This document shows positions 1 through 6,001 of a stretch of DNA of 6,021 bases, piece by piece. Every line of letters starts with the position of its first letter. Position 1 is the stretch's first letter. This stretch comes from Actinomycetota bacterium. Lineage in GTDB: Bacteria > Actinomycetota > Thermoleophilia > Gaiellales > Gaiellaceae. Under the pieces are notes generated by a model. That model had not been told where the DNA came from. It saw only the letters and a program-made list of their open reading frames with translations, and ran no database searches. The translations under genes were made by a program, and so were the position numbers. The stretch covers positions 1-6,021 of the forward strand of contig VAXK01000095.1 in NCBI GenBank assembly GCA_005885565.1, in the 5' to 3' direction.

Positions 1-2361
1 GCTGACCTTGGGCGCGTTGTTGTTCGCCGGCGAAGAGGGGGCGACCGCCAGCGCGCTCGGAGCGGCGGGCGCGGTCGAGTCCTCGACGTAGGTGACGCCG
101 CTCGAGCAGGGCGAGACGTTCCCCGCTGCGTCCGTCGTCGTCGCGTAGAAGGTGGTCGAGGAGTCGTCGGCGACCGCGACCGCCAGGCCGGGCGAGGCGA
201 ACGCCGCGGCCGTGCCGCTTCCGGCCAGTGCGCTGGTGCACGAGGCGTTGATGAAGAGGCTGACGGCGGAGCCGGCCTCGGCGGTGCCGCTCACCGAGGG
301 CGCGTTGTTGTTCGCGGGCGAGGACGGCGTGACCGCGAGCGAGGTCGGCGCCGCCGGCGCCGTCGTGTCCCAGGTGAACGTGCTGCTCGAGGCCGTGGCG
401 ACGTTGGACACGTTGTCGGTCGCACGGACCGTGATCGTGTACGTGCCGTCGGCGGAGAAGCTCGAGGCCGGGAACGCGTAGGACCACGACGTCGTGCCGG
501 TCGCCGTCTGCCACGCCTGGGCGGCGCTCCCGAACGAGCCGCTTGCCCAGTAGAGGCCGGTGCTGTTCCGGCGGATCGAGATCTCAACGAGCTGGAGGCC
601 CGAGCCCCCGTCGAGCGCGGTCGTCCCGCAGAAGCCGGCCGAGCCGCAGCTGCTCCCCGCCCAGCCGGTTGCGTTGTACGACCCGCTGCCGGGGAAGGTC
701 GTCGCCGGAGTGGGAACGGACGAGTCCGAGGTGATCGAGAACGTGTTCGTCGCCGTCCCGCTCGCGTTGTCGGTGACGGTGAAGGTCTTGCTGCCGCTCT
801 CGGTTCCTGTCACGGCCGGCCAGCTGTAGGTGACGCGGTAGGGGCTCGCCGTGACGGTCAGCGGCGTCGTGTTCGTGAACCCGCCCGCGAGCGTCGGGAA
901 GACGACCTGCTTCACACCTGACTGACCGTCCGAAACGGCCGTGTCGACGGTGAACGTGCTGCCGGCGCCGCCGGGGCGGTAGTAGAACGCCGTCCCCGAG
1001 GCATAGCTGTCGGCGGAGCTCTCGGTGATCGTCGGGTTGGGCGCGGACGGTGGCGTGTTGTCGAGGTAGAGCGCCACCTGGTCGGCGACCCAGGCGCCGG
1101 TCGCGCCGGCCGTCGCGACCTTCGTCCCCGTCGCGCCCGCGCTCGCGGCGGCGTAGTCGCCCGCGGTGGCGGTGTGCTTTGAGCCGCCGCCCGTCGACTG
1201 GAGCGTCCACCGCTGTGTCGTCGAGCCGTCCGCCGGCAGGGTCGTCGCCGTGTTGAGCGCCCAGAACGCGGCCACCATGTCGCCGGCCCGCGTGGTCGTC
1301 ACCGACGGCGCGGCGACCGAGGTGCTCGAGCCCGAGTTGGCGGCGGAGGTGTCGATCCCGTTCGAGGTCGACGAGTCGACGCCGACGTACGCGGCGATCG
1401 CGCCGGTCGCTTTGCTCGACGCGCTGATGCTGAAGGTGTAGGACGCCGGCTCCGAGGAGGTCGCCTTGCGGCGGAAGATCTCCTGGGCGACCGTCCCGTT
1501 CGTGGTGCGGACGACGGACGTCCAGCTCCCCTGCGTGATCGTCGCGGTGCTGCGGACCGCGATCTGCGCCAGCATGACGTCCCCCGCCGCGACGCCGGCC
1601 GGGACGGGAACCGCGATCGACGTGACGCTGCCGGCGGTGGCCGTCGCGGAGGCGCGGAAGGTGATCGACGGGTCGACCACGTAGGGGAGTGGAAGGCGGC
1701 GGTCGTCGAGGCGGAGCTCGAGCCACCAGCCGCTGCCGCTCCGGCGGAGGCTCCAGCGCAGGCCGGCCGGGGTGACGCGCCGGCCGTGCGCGTCGAGGAT
1801 CTCGACCGGGGCGATCGAGGTCGGCGCGAGCCGGTGCCCGGCGACGAACGCGACCGCGCCGTTCGCGCCGGCGCGGGGGACGAGGCCGGCGGCGCCGATC
1901 CGCCACGCCCAGGTGCGGACGCCCTGGCGCCGGCTGACGGTGAGGAGCTCCTCCACCCTGCGGCGCCCGACGACGATCGTGTCGTGCCCGAAGCTCGTCC
2001 GCCGCGTGACGCCGTCGCGGAAGGTGCTCCACCCGCGCGCCGTCGAGCCGATCGGCGTGAGCGTCACCCTGCCGCCGCGGGCGCGGACGCCGAACTCGCG
2101 GCGACCGATCCGCGCCGTGGCGCCGCCGGCGAGTCGCTCCAGGTGGGGGGCGGCCGAGGCGGAGGGGCCGAGGGCGCTCCGCAGGAAGGACGGCAGCGCC
2201 TGCGGGACGGCACCGCCTTCCGAGCGCAAGGCGACGAGCGAGGCGGCGGTGGCGGCAACCGCGACGGCGAGGACGACGGGCGCTCCGCCGAACGGCAGCA
2301 CACGGGCCTCGCCCATTCCCAGCGAGGACGAAACTGGCCGCAGTCTCGAGAGAGCCGACAT
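1..2361 (-). CDS. Large secreted Ig-like repeat surface protein, N-terminal part (3' end beyond window)
   Basis: The frame is open without a stop from the start to base 1, giving at least 787 residues; the C-terminus is off the left edge. Counting from the ATG at 2361: residues 1-20 are a short basic leader; about 21-45 are hydrophobic (a run of Ala/Val/Leu), a signal peptide or anchor. Residues 75-233 form a globular region ending in VVDPSITF, a motif that in many actinobacterial exported proteins precedes beta-sandwich modules. Residues 234-433 are a Ser/Thr/Ala-rich beta-sandwich module (AGDVMLAQIAV, then IAAYVGVD). Residues 434-550 and 551-665 look Ig-like, the latter with two cysteines in SSCGSAGFCG. 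From about 666 come Ig-like repeats with the SPANNNAP signature. No catalytic motif is visible; an adhesin or cell-wall role is inference. The start is uncertain: in-frame ATGs also occur at 2394 and 2316. I chose 2361 because a purine-rich stretch (GGGAAGAA) abuts it and it gives a basic n-region. It diverges from the mutase gene. Confidence 0.82.
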   Translation of the reverse strand, partial: MSALSRLRPVSSSLGMGEARVLPFGGAPVVLAVAVAATAASLVALRSEGGAVPQALPSFLRSALGPSASAAPHLERLAGGATARIGRREFGVRARGGRVTLTPIGSTARGWSTFRDGVTRRTSFGHDTIVVGRRRVEELLTVSRRQGVRTWAWRIGAAGLVPRAGANGAVAFVAGHRLAPTSIAPVEILDAHGRRVTPAGLRWSLRRSGSGWWLELRLDDRRLPLPYVVDPSITFRASATATAGSVTSIAVPVPAGVAAGDVMLAQIAVRSTATITQGSWTSVVRTTNGTVAQEIFRRKATSSEPASYTFSISASSKATGAIAAYVGVDSSTSNGIDTSAANSGSSTSVAAPSVTTTRAGDMVAAFWALNTATTLPADGSTTQRWTLQSTGGGSKHTATAGDYAAASAGATGTKVATAGATGAWVADQVALYLDNTPPSAPNPTITESSADSYASGTAFYYRPGGAGSTFTVDTAVSDGQSGVKQVVFPTLAGGFTNTTPLTVTASPYRVTYSWPAVTGTESGSKTFTVTDNASGTATNTFSITSDSSVPTPATTFPGSGSYNATGWAGSSCGSAGFCGTTALDGGSGLQLVEISIRRNSTGLYWASGSFGSAAQAWQTATGTTSWSYAFPASSFSADGTYTITVRATDNVSNVATASSSTFTWDTTAPAAPTSLAVTPSSPANNNAPSVSGTAEAGSAVSLFINASCTSALAGSGTAAAFASPGLAVAVADDSSTTFYATTTDAAGNVSPCSSGVTYVEDSTAPAAPSALAVAPSSPANNNAPKVS
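10..349 (-). repeat. Tandem Ig-like repeat units, 288-bp (96-residue) period
   Basis: Within the surface-protein gene, the 18-base string gggcgcgttgttgttcgc occurs at 10-27 and again at 298-315, exactly 288 bases apart. The flanking DNA is diverged but recognisably similar. In protein both copies read TAPAAP, then a short linker, then SPANNNAP. Each unit is one bacterial Ig-like domain; the second in protein order is cut by the window edge. More copies probably follow to the left, but that cannot be seen. Confidence 0.75.
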
Positions 2362-2371
2362 TTCTTCCCGC

Positions 2372-2383
2372 GCGCGTACGCGC
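2372..2383. repeat. 12-bp perfect palindrome in alternating pyrimidine-purine tract
   Basis: GCGCGTACGCGC is its own reverse complement and sits in a longer alternating pyrimidine-purine run (about 2369-2385), just upstream of the chosen start of the surface-protein gene. It could be a protein-binding site or simply a product of GC-rich composition. If translation began at the ATG at 2394, it would be coding. No role is assigned. Confidence 0.3.
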
Positions 2384-2457
2384 ACGAGGCGCATCGGCAC
2401 AAACCTGAGAAATGCGCAGTTTCGGACGAAGAATTGCGGAGGTTTCGCGGCCGAATG

Positions 2458-2473
2458 TCCCTCGTTCGAGGGA
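2458..2473. promoter_or_regulatory. 16-bp inverted repeat, candidate operator between divergent genes
   Basis: TCCCTCG-TT-CGAGGGA has perfect 7-bp arms around a 2-base centre. It lies in the roughly 160-bp gap between the minus-strand surface protein and the mutase large subunit, with its right end 35 bases before the mutase -10 box. The size and symmetry suit a dimeric regulator such as a TetR-type repressor, a family that often controls acyl-CoA metabolism genes. That link is inference, since no regulator gene is in the window. With a 2-base loop it would make a poor RNA hairpin, and no T-run follows, so it is not a terminator. Confidence 0.4.
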
Positions 2474-2508
2474 GCGAGCGACCGCGGGACGAGTCGCAGC
2501 CCGGCGCC

Positions 2509-2514
2509 TACAAT
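2509..2514 (+). promoter_or_regulatory. -10 box (TACAAT) of the mutase large-subunit gene
   Basis: TACAAT matches the bacterial -10 consensus (TATAAT) at five of six positions. It ends 7 bases before the GTG at 2522, where transcription would be expected to begin, implying a leaderless mRNA. No TTGACA-like -35 is recognisable 16-18 bases upstream. The box overlaps the ATG at 2513, arguing against that ATG as the start. Confidence 0.55.
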
Positions 2515-2521
2515 GGGCCAG

Positions 2522-4192
2522 GTGGCGACGACCGAGGACCCGCGCGCGAAGCTCGACGGCGTCGCCGAATGGCGGCGCGAGCTGTACGACGCGACGCCGG
2601 AGCGGCAGGGGGAGCTCTTCTCGACGATCTCCGGGCTCGAGAACGAGCCGCTCTCCACGCCGGACACGGTCGAGCTCGACTACGACCGCGACCTCGGCTA
2701 CCCCGGCGTCTATCCGTTCACCCGCGGGGTCTATCCGTCGATGTACCGCGGCAAGCTGTGGACGATGCGCCAGTTCGCGGGCTTCGGCACCGCCGAGGAG
2801 ACGAACGAGCGCTTCCACTACCTCCTGGAGCACGGCCAGACCGGCCTCTCGACCGCCTTCGACATGCCCACGCTCATGGGCTACGACTCCGACCATCCGC
2901 GCTCGCTCGGCGAGGTCGGGCGCGAGGGCGTCGCGGTCGACTCGCTCGCCGACATGGAGACCCTCTTCGCCGGCATCCCGCTCGGCGAGGTCTCCACGTC
3001 GATGACGATCAACTCGCCGGCGGCGATGCTGCTCGCGTTCTACGTCTGCGTCGGCGAGCAGCAGGGCGTGCCGCCGGCCGAGCTTCGGGGGACGATCCAG
3101 ACGGACATCCTCAAGGAGTACATCGCCCAGAAGGAGTGGATCTTCCCGCCCGAGCCCTCGATGCGGCTCGTCGTCGACATGATCGAGCACTGCGCGCGGG
3201 AGCTGCCGCGCTGGCACCCGATCTCGATCTCCGGCTACCACATCCGCGAGGCCGGCTCGACCGCGGCGCAGGAGCTCGCCTTCACGCTCGCCGACGGCTT
3301 CGCCTACGTCGACGCGGCGCTCGAGCGCGGCCTCGACGTGGACGACTTCGCGCCGCGCCTCAGCTTCTTCTTCAACGCGCACCTCGACTTCTTCGAGGAG
3401 ATCGCGAAGTACCGCGCCGCACGCCGCATCTGGGCCCGCGAGCTGCGCGAGCGCTACGGCGCGCAGAACCCGCGCTCCTGGCTCATGCGCTTCCACACGC
3501 AGACGGCGGGCGTGTCGCTGACGGCGCAGCAGCCGGAGGTGAACATCGTCCGTACGGCGCTCGAGGCGCTCGCCGCGGTGCTCGGGGGGACGCAGTCGCT
3601 GCACACGAACTCCTACGACGAGGCGCTCGCGCTCCCGACCGAGGACGCCGCCCGCCTCGCCCTTCGCACCCAGCAGGTGATCGCACACGAGACCGGCGTC
3701 GTGAACACGATCGACCCGCTCGGCGGGGCGTGGTACCTCGAGGACCTGACGAACCGGCTCGAGGCCGAGTCATACGACTACTTCACGCGCATCGAGCAGC
3801 TCGGCGGGGTGGTCGACGCGATCAAGGACAACTTCTTCCAGCGCGAGATCGCGGAGGCGTCGTTCCGCTACCAGGCCGAGGTGGAGGCGGAGCAGCGCGT
3901 GATCGTCGGCGTGAACCGCTACGAGCTCGAGGACGACTCCGGGCTGGAGATCCTCCGCATCGACCCCGCGCTCGAGGCGAAGCAGATCGAGCGCGTGCAG
4001 GCGCTTCGGGCACGGCGCGACTCGGCCGCGGCCGAGGCCGCGCTCGCCGCGCTGAAGGACGCCGCCTCGCGCGACGACGTGAATCTCATGCCGCCGATCC
4101 TCGAGGCCTCGCGCGCCTACGTGACGATGGGGGAAATGTGTGACGCGCTCCGCGGCGTCTGGGGCGTGTGGCGCGAGACCCCCGTCTTCTAA
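2522..4192 (+). CDS. icmA: B12-dependent acyl-CoA mutase large subunit, probably isobutyryl-CoA mutase IcmA
   Basis: This 556-residue protein is the catalytic TIM-barrel subunit of the methylmalonyl-CoA mutase family without its own B12 domain, close to the length of stand-alone IcmA-type subunits. Family landmarks: YPFTRGVYPSMY (64-75), LWTMRQFAGFG (79-89), GLSTAFD (108-114), STSMTIN (158-164), TIQTDILKEY (191-200), SISGYHIREAG (235-245), APRLSFFFNAH (277-287) and GGTQSLHTNSYDEALALPT (355-373). H240 matches catalytic His244 of Propionibacterium methylmalonyl-CoA mutase. At the two residues separating substrates, this protein has F85 and Q203, where methylmalonyl-CoA mutase has Tyr89 and Arg207; isobutyryl-CoA mutase has Phe and Gln. 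It should therefore interconvert isobutyryl-CoA and n-butyryl-CoA in the cytoplasm, using adenosylcobalamin held by the small subunit encoded at 5606-6001. Start: GTG 2522 sits 7 bases after TACAAT; ATG 2513 would add three residues. The frame stays open upstream to 1772, but that stretch overlaps the opposite gene and lacks family sequence. Family assignment is near certain; the substrate is inferred. Confidence 0.93.
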   Translation: MATTEDPRAKLDGVAEWRRELYDATPERQGELFSTISGLENEPLSTPDTVELDYDRDLGYPGVYPFTRGVYPSMYRGKLWTMRQFAGFGTAEETNERFHYLLEHGQTGLSTAFDMPTLMGYDSDHPRSLGEVGREGVAVDSLADMETLFAGIPLGEVSTSMTINSPAAMLLAFYVCVGEQQGVPPAELRGTIQTDILKEYIAQKEWIFPPEPSMRLVVDMIEHCARELPRWHPISISGYHIREAGSTAAQELAFTLADGFAYVDAALERGLDVDDFAPRLSFFFNAHLDFFEEIAKYRAARRIWARELRERYGAQNPRSWLMRFHTQTAGVSLTAQQPEVNIVRTALEALAAVLGGTQSLHTNSYDEALALPTEDAARLALRTQQVIAHETGVVNTIDPLGGAWYLEDLTNRLEAESYDYFTRIEQLGGVVDAIKDNFFQREIAEASFRYQAEVEAEQRVIVGVNRYELEDDSGLEILRIDPALEAKQIERVQALRARRDSAAAEAALAALKDAASRDDVNLMPPILEASRAYVTMGEMCDALRGVWGVWRETPVF

Positions 4193-4213
4193 CCGGCGCC
4201 CGATTTCCTCGTC

Positions 4214-4219
4214 TACTCT
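4214..4219 (+). promoter_or_regulatory. -10-like box (TACTCT) before the first membrane-protein gene
   Basis: TACTCT fits TANNNT and ends 6 bases before the GTG at 4226, inside the 33-base gap after the mutase stop codon. No Shine-Dalgarno and no clear -35 are visible. It suggests a leaderless start, though read-through from the mutase gene is also possible. Confidence 0.4.
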
Positions 4220-4225
4220 GAGTGC

Positions 4226-4786
4226 GTGTCGGCGTACCCTGCCCGCCTGAAGAACACCCGGCGCTTCGTGCGCCTGGCTCCGTGGATCGCGGCCCTCGTG
4301 CTCGTGGCCGGGATCGTCACCTTCCTGCTCGTCTTCTTCAGGAACACGGCGAAGCCGGTCGACACCTCGACGCCGCTGACGCCTGCGAAGCCGGCCTCCG
4401 TCGCGGCCCAGAAGAACGTGCCGGTGCCGAAGCAGGCGGAGATCGTCGCCGGGCGGTTCATCCTCACCGCCGTCCAGCGGAAGCACCTCGCCGAGGCGTG
4501 GAAGCTCGCCGGGCCGCCGATCAAGGCGGGGGTCACCTACAAGCAGTGGCTGAGCGGCAGCATCGCCGTCGTGCCCTGGTTCGGCCAGATCGGGCAGGTG
4601 CCGCTGAAGGTCGACTACTCGTATCCCGGCGAGGCGCAGTTCACCGTCATCCTCGCGCCGAAGGCGGGCACGAAGGGGAAGCCGGACACGTTCATCATCG
4701 GCTTGAAGCGGTACGGCAAGCAGTGGAAGGTCACTGCCTGGGTGCCCTACGAGCCGCCGGCGGTCCGGGCGAACGAGAACAACTAG
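4226..4786 (+). CDS. Membrane-anchored protein of unknown function (first of a paralogous pair)
   Basis: A 186-residue protein I do not recognise as a named family. Residues 1-18 are basic. About 19-38 (from PWIAALVLVAGIVTF onward) form one transmembrane helix, followed by FFRNT. Residues 42-70 are a Pro/Ala/Lys linker, and about 70-176 a small alpha+beta domain: a helix (AEIVAGRFILTAVQRKHL), then GVTYKQWLSG, a strand with KVDYSY, and late strands around FIIGLKRYG and WKVTAWVP. By the positive-inside rule the domain lies outside the membrane. The pattern recalls NTF2-like extracytoplasmic domains, but that is a low-confidence guess. It aligns along its length with the next gene's product, so the two are tandem paralogs. 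It begins 33 bases after the mutase stop. The GTG at 4226 is chosen because it gives the basic leader and follows a -10-like box; GTG 4222 is in another frame. Confidence 0.82.
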   Translation: MSAYPARLKNTRRFVRLAPWIAALVLVAGIVTFLLVFFRNTAKPVDTSTPLTPAKPASVAAQKNVPVPKQAEIVAGRFILTAVQRKHLAEAWKLAGPPIKAGVTYKQWLSGSIAVVPWFGQIGQVPLKVDYSYPGEAQFTVILAPKAGTKGKPDTFIIGLKRYGKQWKVTAWVPYEPPAVRANENN

Positions 4787-4816
4787 CGCGGGTGGGAAGG
4801 CGACCCTGCCCTGATC

Positions 4817-4822
4817 TAAGCT
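4817..4822 (+). promoter_or_regulatory. -10-like box (TAAGCT) before the second membrane-protein gene
   Basis: TAAGCT fits TANNNT and ends 7 bases before the GTG at 4830, in the 43-base gap between the two paralogs. It lies in the loop of an imperfect inverted repeat: CCTGCCC at 4805-4811 and GGGCGGG at 4824-4830, which pair with one G-T wobble. No ribosome-binding site at usable spacing is visible. Confidence 0.35.
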
Positions 4823-4829
4823 TGGGCGG

Positions 4830-5585
4830 GTGAGGCGCTTCTTCTCCTCACCCCGCAGGCGGCGCCGGACTCTGAAGGCCGGCCTCGTTGTGGCGGTCGC
4901 GGGGGTTGCGGCAGCTCTCGGGATCTTCTTCTCGAACACGGGGCACAGCAACGAGACGCCGTTCACGAAGGGCCCGGTGCAGCTGGTCGCGCCGGTGCCG
5001 AAGTCGGTCAAGCTCACGAAGGCGAACGCGCGCGACGTGATGGTCGTCGCGGCGGGGTTCGTCTCCACGGCCGTCCTCCGCACGCACACCGAGCGCTCGT
5101 ACGACCTCAGCGACCACGCCTTCCACCAGGGCCTCACGCGGGCCCAGTGGAAGACGGGGAACATCCCGGTCCCGCCCTACCGGCGCGACGACCTCGACGT
5201 CGTGAAGTGGAAGCTCGACTACTCGTACAAGGACCGCGTCGGGCTCCAGGTCTACCTCCAGCCGAAGCCGACGTCGAAGGTCGGCGGGCTCGCGTTCAAC
5301 GTCGAGCTCCACCGGGTCGGCCCCCCGCAGCACCGGCGCTGGCTCGTCGACTACTGGACGCCGGCGGGCCAGCAGGGGCCGGCGCCGTCGAGCGCAGCCG
5401 CCAGGAACCCGTTCGGCATCGCCCCGAAGACGAAGGCCGGGCTCGGAGCGATGTGGCTCGTCCTGCCGATCGGGCTCGTCCTCGGGCTGATGGTGTCGGT
5501 GCCGATCGTGCTCGGGATCCGAGGCTGGCGCCGCCGCGTGCGCGCCGACCGCGCGTACAACGCGCTGGTCCAGCGCCAGAGCTAG
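4830..5585 (+). CDS. Two-pass membrane protein of unknown function (second of the paralogous pair)
   Basis: A 251-residue protein with no family I can name. Its N-terminus is extremely basic (MRRFFSSPRRRRR), followed by a helix at about 16-35 ending in FFSNT. An extracytoplasmic domain spans about 60-180, a Pro/Ser/Ala linker about 181-206, a second helix about 207-230, and a basic cytoplasmic tail (RGWRRRVRADRAY). The outer domain matches the preceding protein: FF-N-T after the helix; A-x2-F then TAVLRTH against TAVQRKH; GLTRAQWKTGNIPVPPY against GVTYKQWLSGSIAVVPW; WKLDYSY against LKVDYSY; and WLVDYWTP against WKVTAWVP. The second helix and tail are absent from its neighbour. The similarity argues for tandem duplication followed by divergence. 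Why the pair lies between two mutase subunit genes is unknown. The GTG start follows a TAAGCT box by 7 bases; no other start preserves the basic leader. Confidence 0.83.
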   Translation: MRRFFSSPRRRRRTLKAGLVVAVAGVAAALGIFFSNTGHSNETPFTKGPVQLVAPVPKSVKLTKANARDVMVVAAGFVSTAVLRTHTERSYDLSDHAFHQGLTRAQWKTGNIPVPPYRRDDLDVVKWKLDYSYKDRVGLQVYLQPKPTSKVGGLAFNVELHRVGPPQHRRWLVDYWTPAGQQGPAPSSAAARNPFGIAPKTKAGLGAMWLVLPIGLVLGLMVSVPIVLGIRGWRRRVRADRAYNALVQRQS

Positions 5586-5592
5586 CCGCTCC

Positions 5593-5598
5593 TATACT
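5593..5598 (+). promoter_or_regulatory. -10 box (TATACT) of the B12-binding subunit gene
   Basis: TATACT matches the -10 consensus at five of six positions and ends 7 bases before the ATG at 5606, within the 20-base gap after the previous stop. This places the expected transcription start at or next to the A of the ATG, i.e. a leaderless mRNA. No -35 consensus and no Shine-Dalgarno are visible. Confidence 0.55.
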
Positions 5599-5605
5599 CC
5601 GCCGC

Positions 5606-6001
5606 ATGGCGCGCAAGATCCGCGTCGTGATCGCGAAGCCCGGCCTGGACGGCCACGACCGCGGCGCGAAGATCATCGCCCGCGCCCTCCGCGACGCGGG
5701 GATGGAGGTCATCTACACAGGCCTGCACCAGACGCCCGAGCAGATCGTCGAGACCGCGATCCAGGAGGACGCCGACGCGGTCGGGATCTCGATCCTCTCC
5801 GGCGCGCACATGACGCTCGTCCCGCGCATCCTCGACGGGCTGCGCGAGAACGAGGTCGACGACGTGCTCGTCGTGGTCGGCGGGACGATCCCCGCGGACG
5901 ACGCGCGCGAGCTCAAGGAGCGCGGGGTCGCCGAGGTGTTCACGCCCGGCGCGCCGACGAGCGAGATCGTCGAGTTCCTGAAGGAGCGGGTGCCGGTCTG
6001 A
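5606..6001 (+). CDS. icmB: Cobalamin-binding small subunit of acyl-CoA mutase (IcmB-like)
   Basis: A 131-residue single-domain protein with the B12-binding Rossmann-like fold of methylmalonyl-CoA mutase C-termini, close to the length of stand-alone IcmB-type subunits. Motifs: K11-x3-D15-x-H17-x2-G20 in KPGLDGHDRG, where H17 is the lower axial ligand to cobalt (base-off/His-on) and K11 and D15 match the conserved Lys604/Asp608 of the Propionibacterium enzyme; the S62-x-L64 motif in GISILSGAH; and V91-G92-G93 for the nucleotide loop, followed by IPADDARELKERGVAEVFTPG. It should bind adenosylcobalamin and dock on the large subunit encoded at 2522-4192 to complete a mutase, probably acting on isobutyryl-CoA. 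The B12 domain alone does not reveal the substrate; the icmB name rests on the partner's active-site residues. The ATG is chosen because the family's beta-1 strand (RKIRVVIAKPG) starts right after it; the frame is open further upstream without family sequence. Confidence 0.92.
   Translation: MARKIRVVIAKPGLDGHDRGAKIIARALRDAGMEVIYTGLHQTPEQIVETAIQEDADAVGISILSGAHMTLVPRILDGLRENEVDDVLVVVGGTIPADDARELKERGVAEVFTPGAPTSEIVEFLKERVPV

Noticed and set aside
1772..2521. The upstream in-frame extension of the mutase reading frame
   Set aside because: The extra ~250 residues lie antisense to the surface-protein gene, are Arg/Ala/Pro-rich and match nothing at the start of this family. The family begins near the GTG at 2522, which follows a -10 box.
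584..3688. A 1,034-codon minus-strand open frame running antisense to most of the mutase gene
   Set aside because: Its translation is Arg/Pro/Asp/His-rich with no domain, and it overlaps two well-supported genes (the mutase and the surface protein in another frame). Such frames arise from GC-biased third positions on the opposite strand.
1786..4143. A 785-codon plus-strand open frame in another register across the mutase
   Set aside because: It is a low-complexity Arg/Ala/Gly translation overlapping the true mutase frame, and is a compositional shadow.
4787..4829. Possible transcription terminator between the two membrane-protein genes
   Set aside because: The GC-rich bases form no strong compact hairpin and no T-run follows. 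The gap is better explained by a promoter box.
5147..5605. Open frame upstream of the B12-binding domain, which could suggest a fusion protein
   Set aside because: The upstream part is out of frame with the second membrane protein it overlaps and is Pro/Arg/Ala-rich without family features. The B12 domain starts cleanly at ATG 5606.
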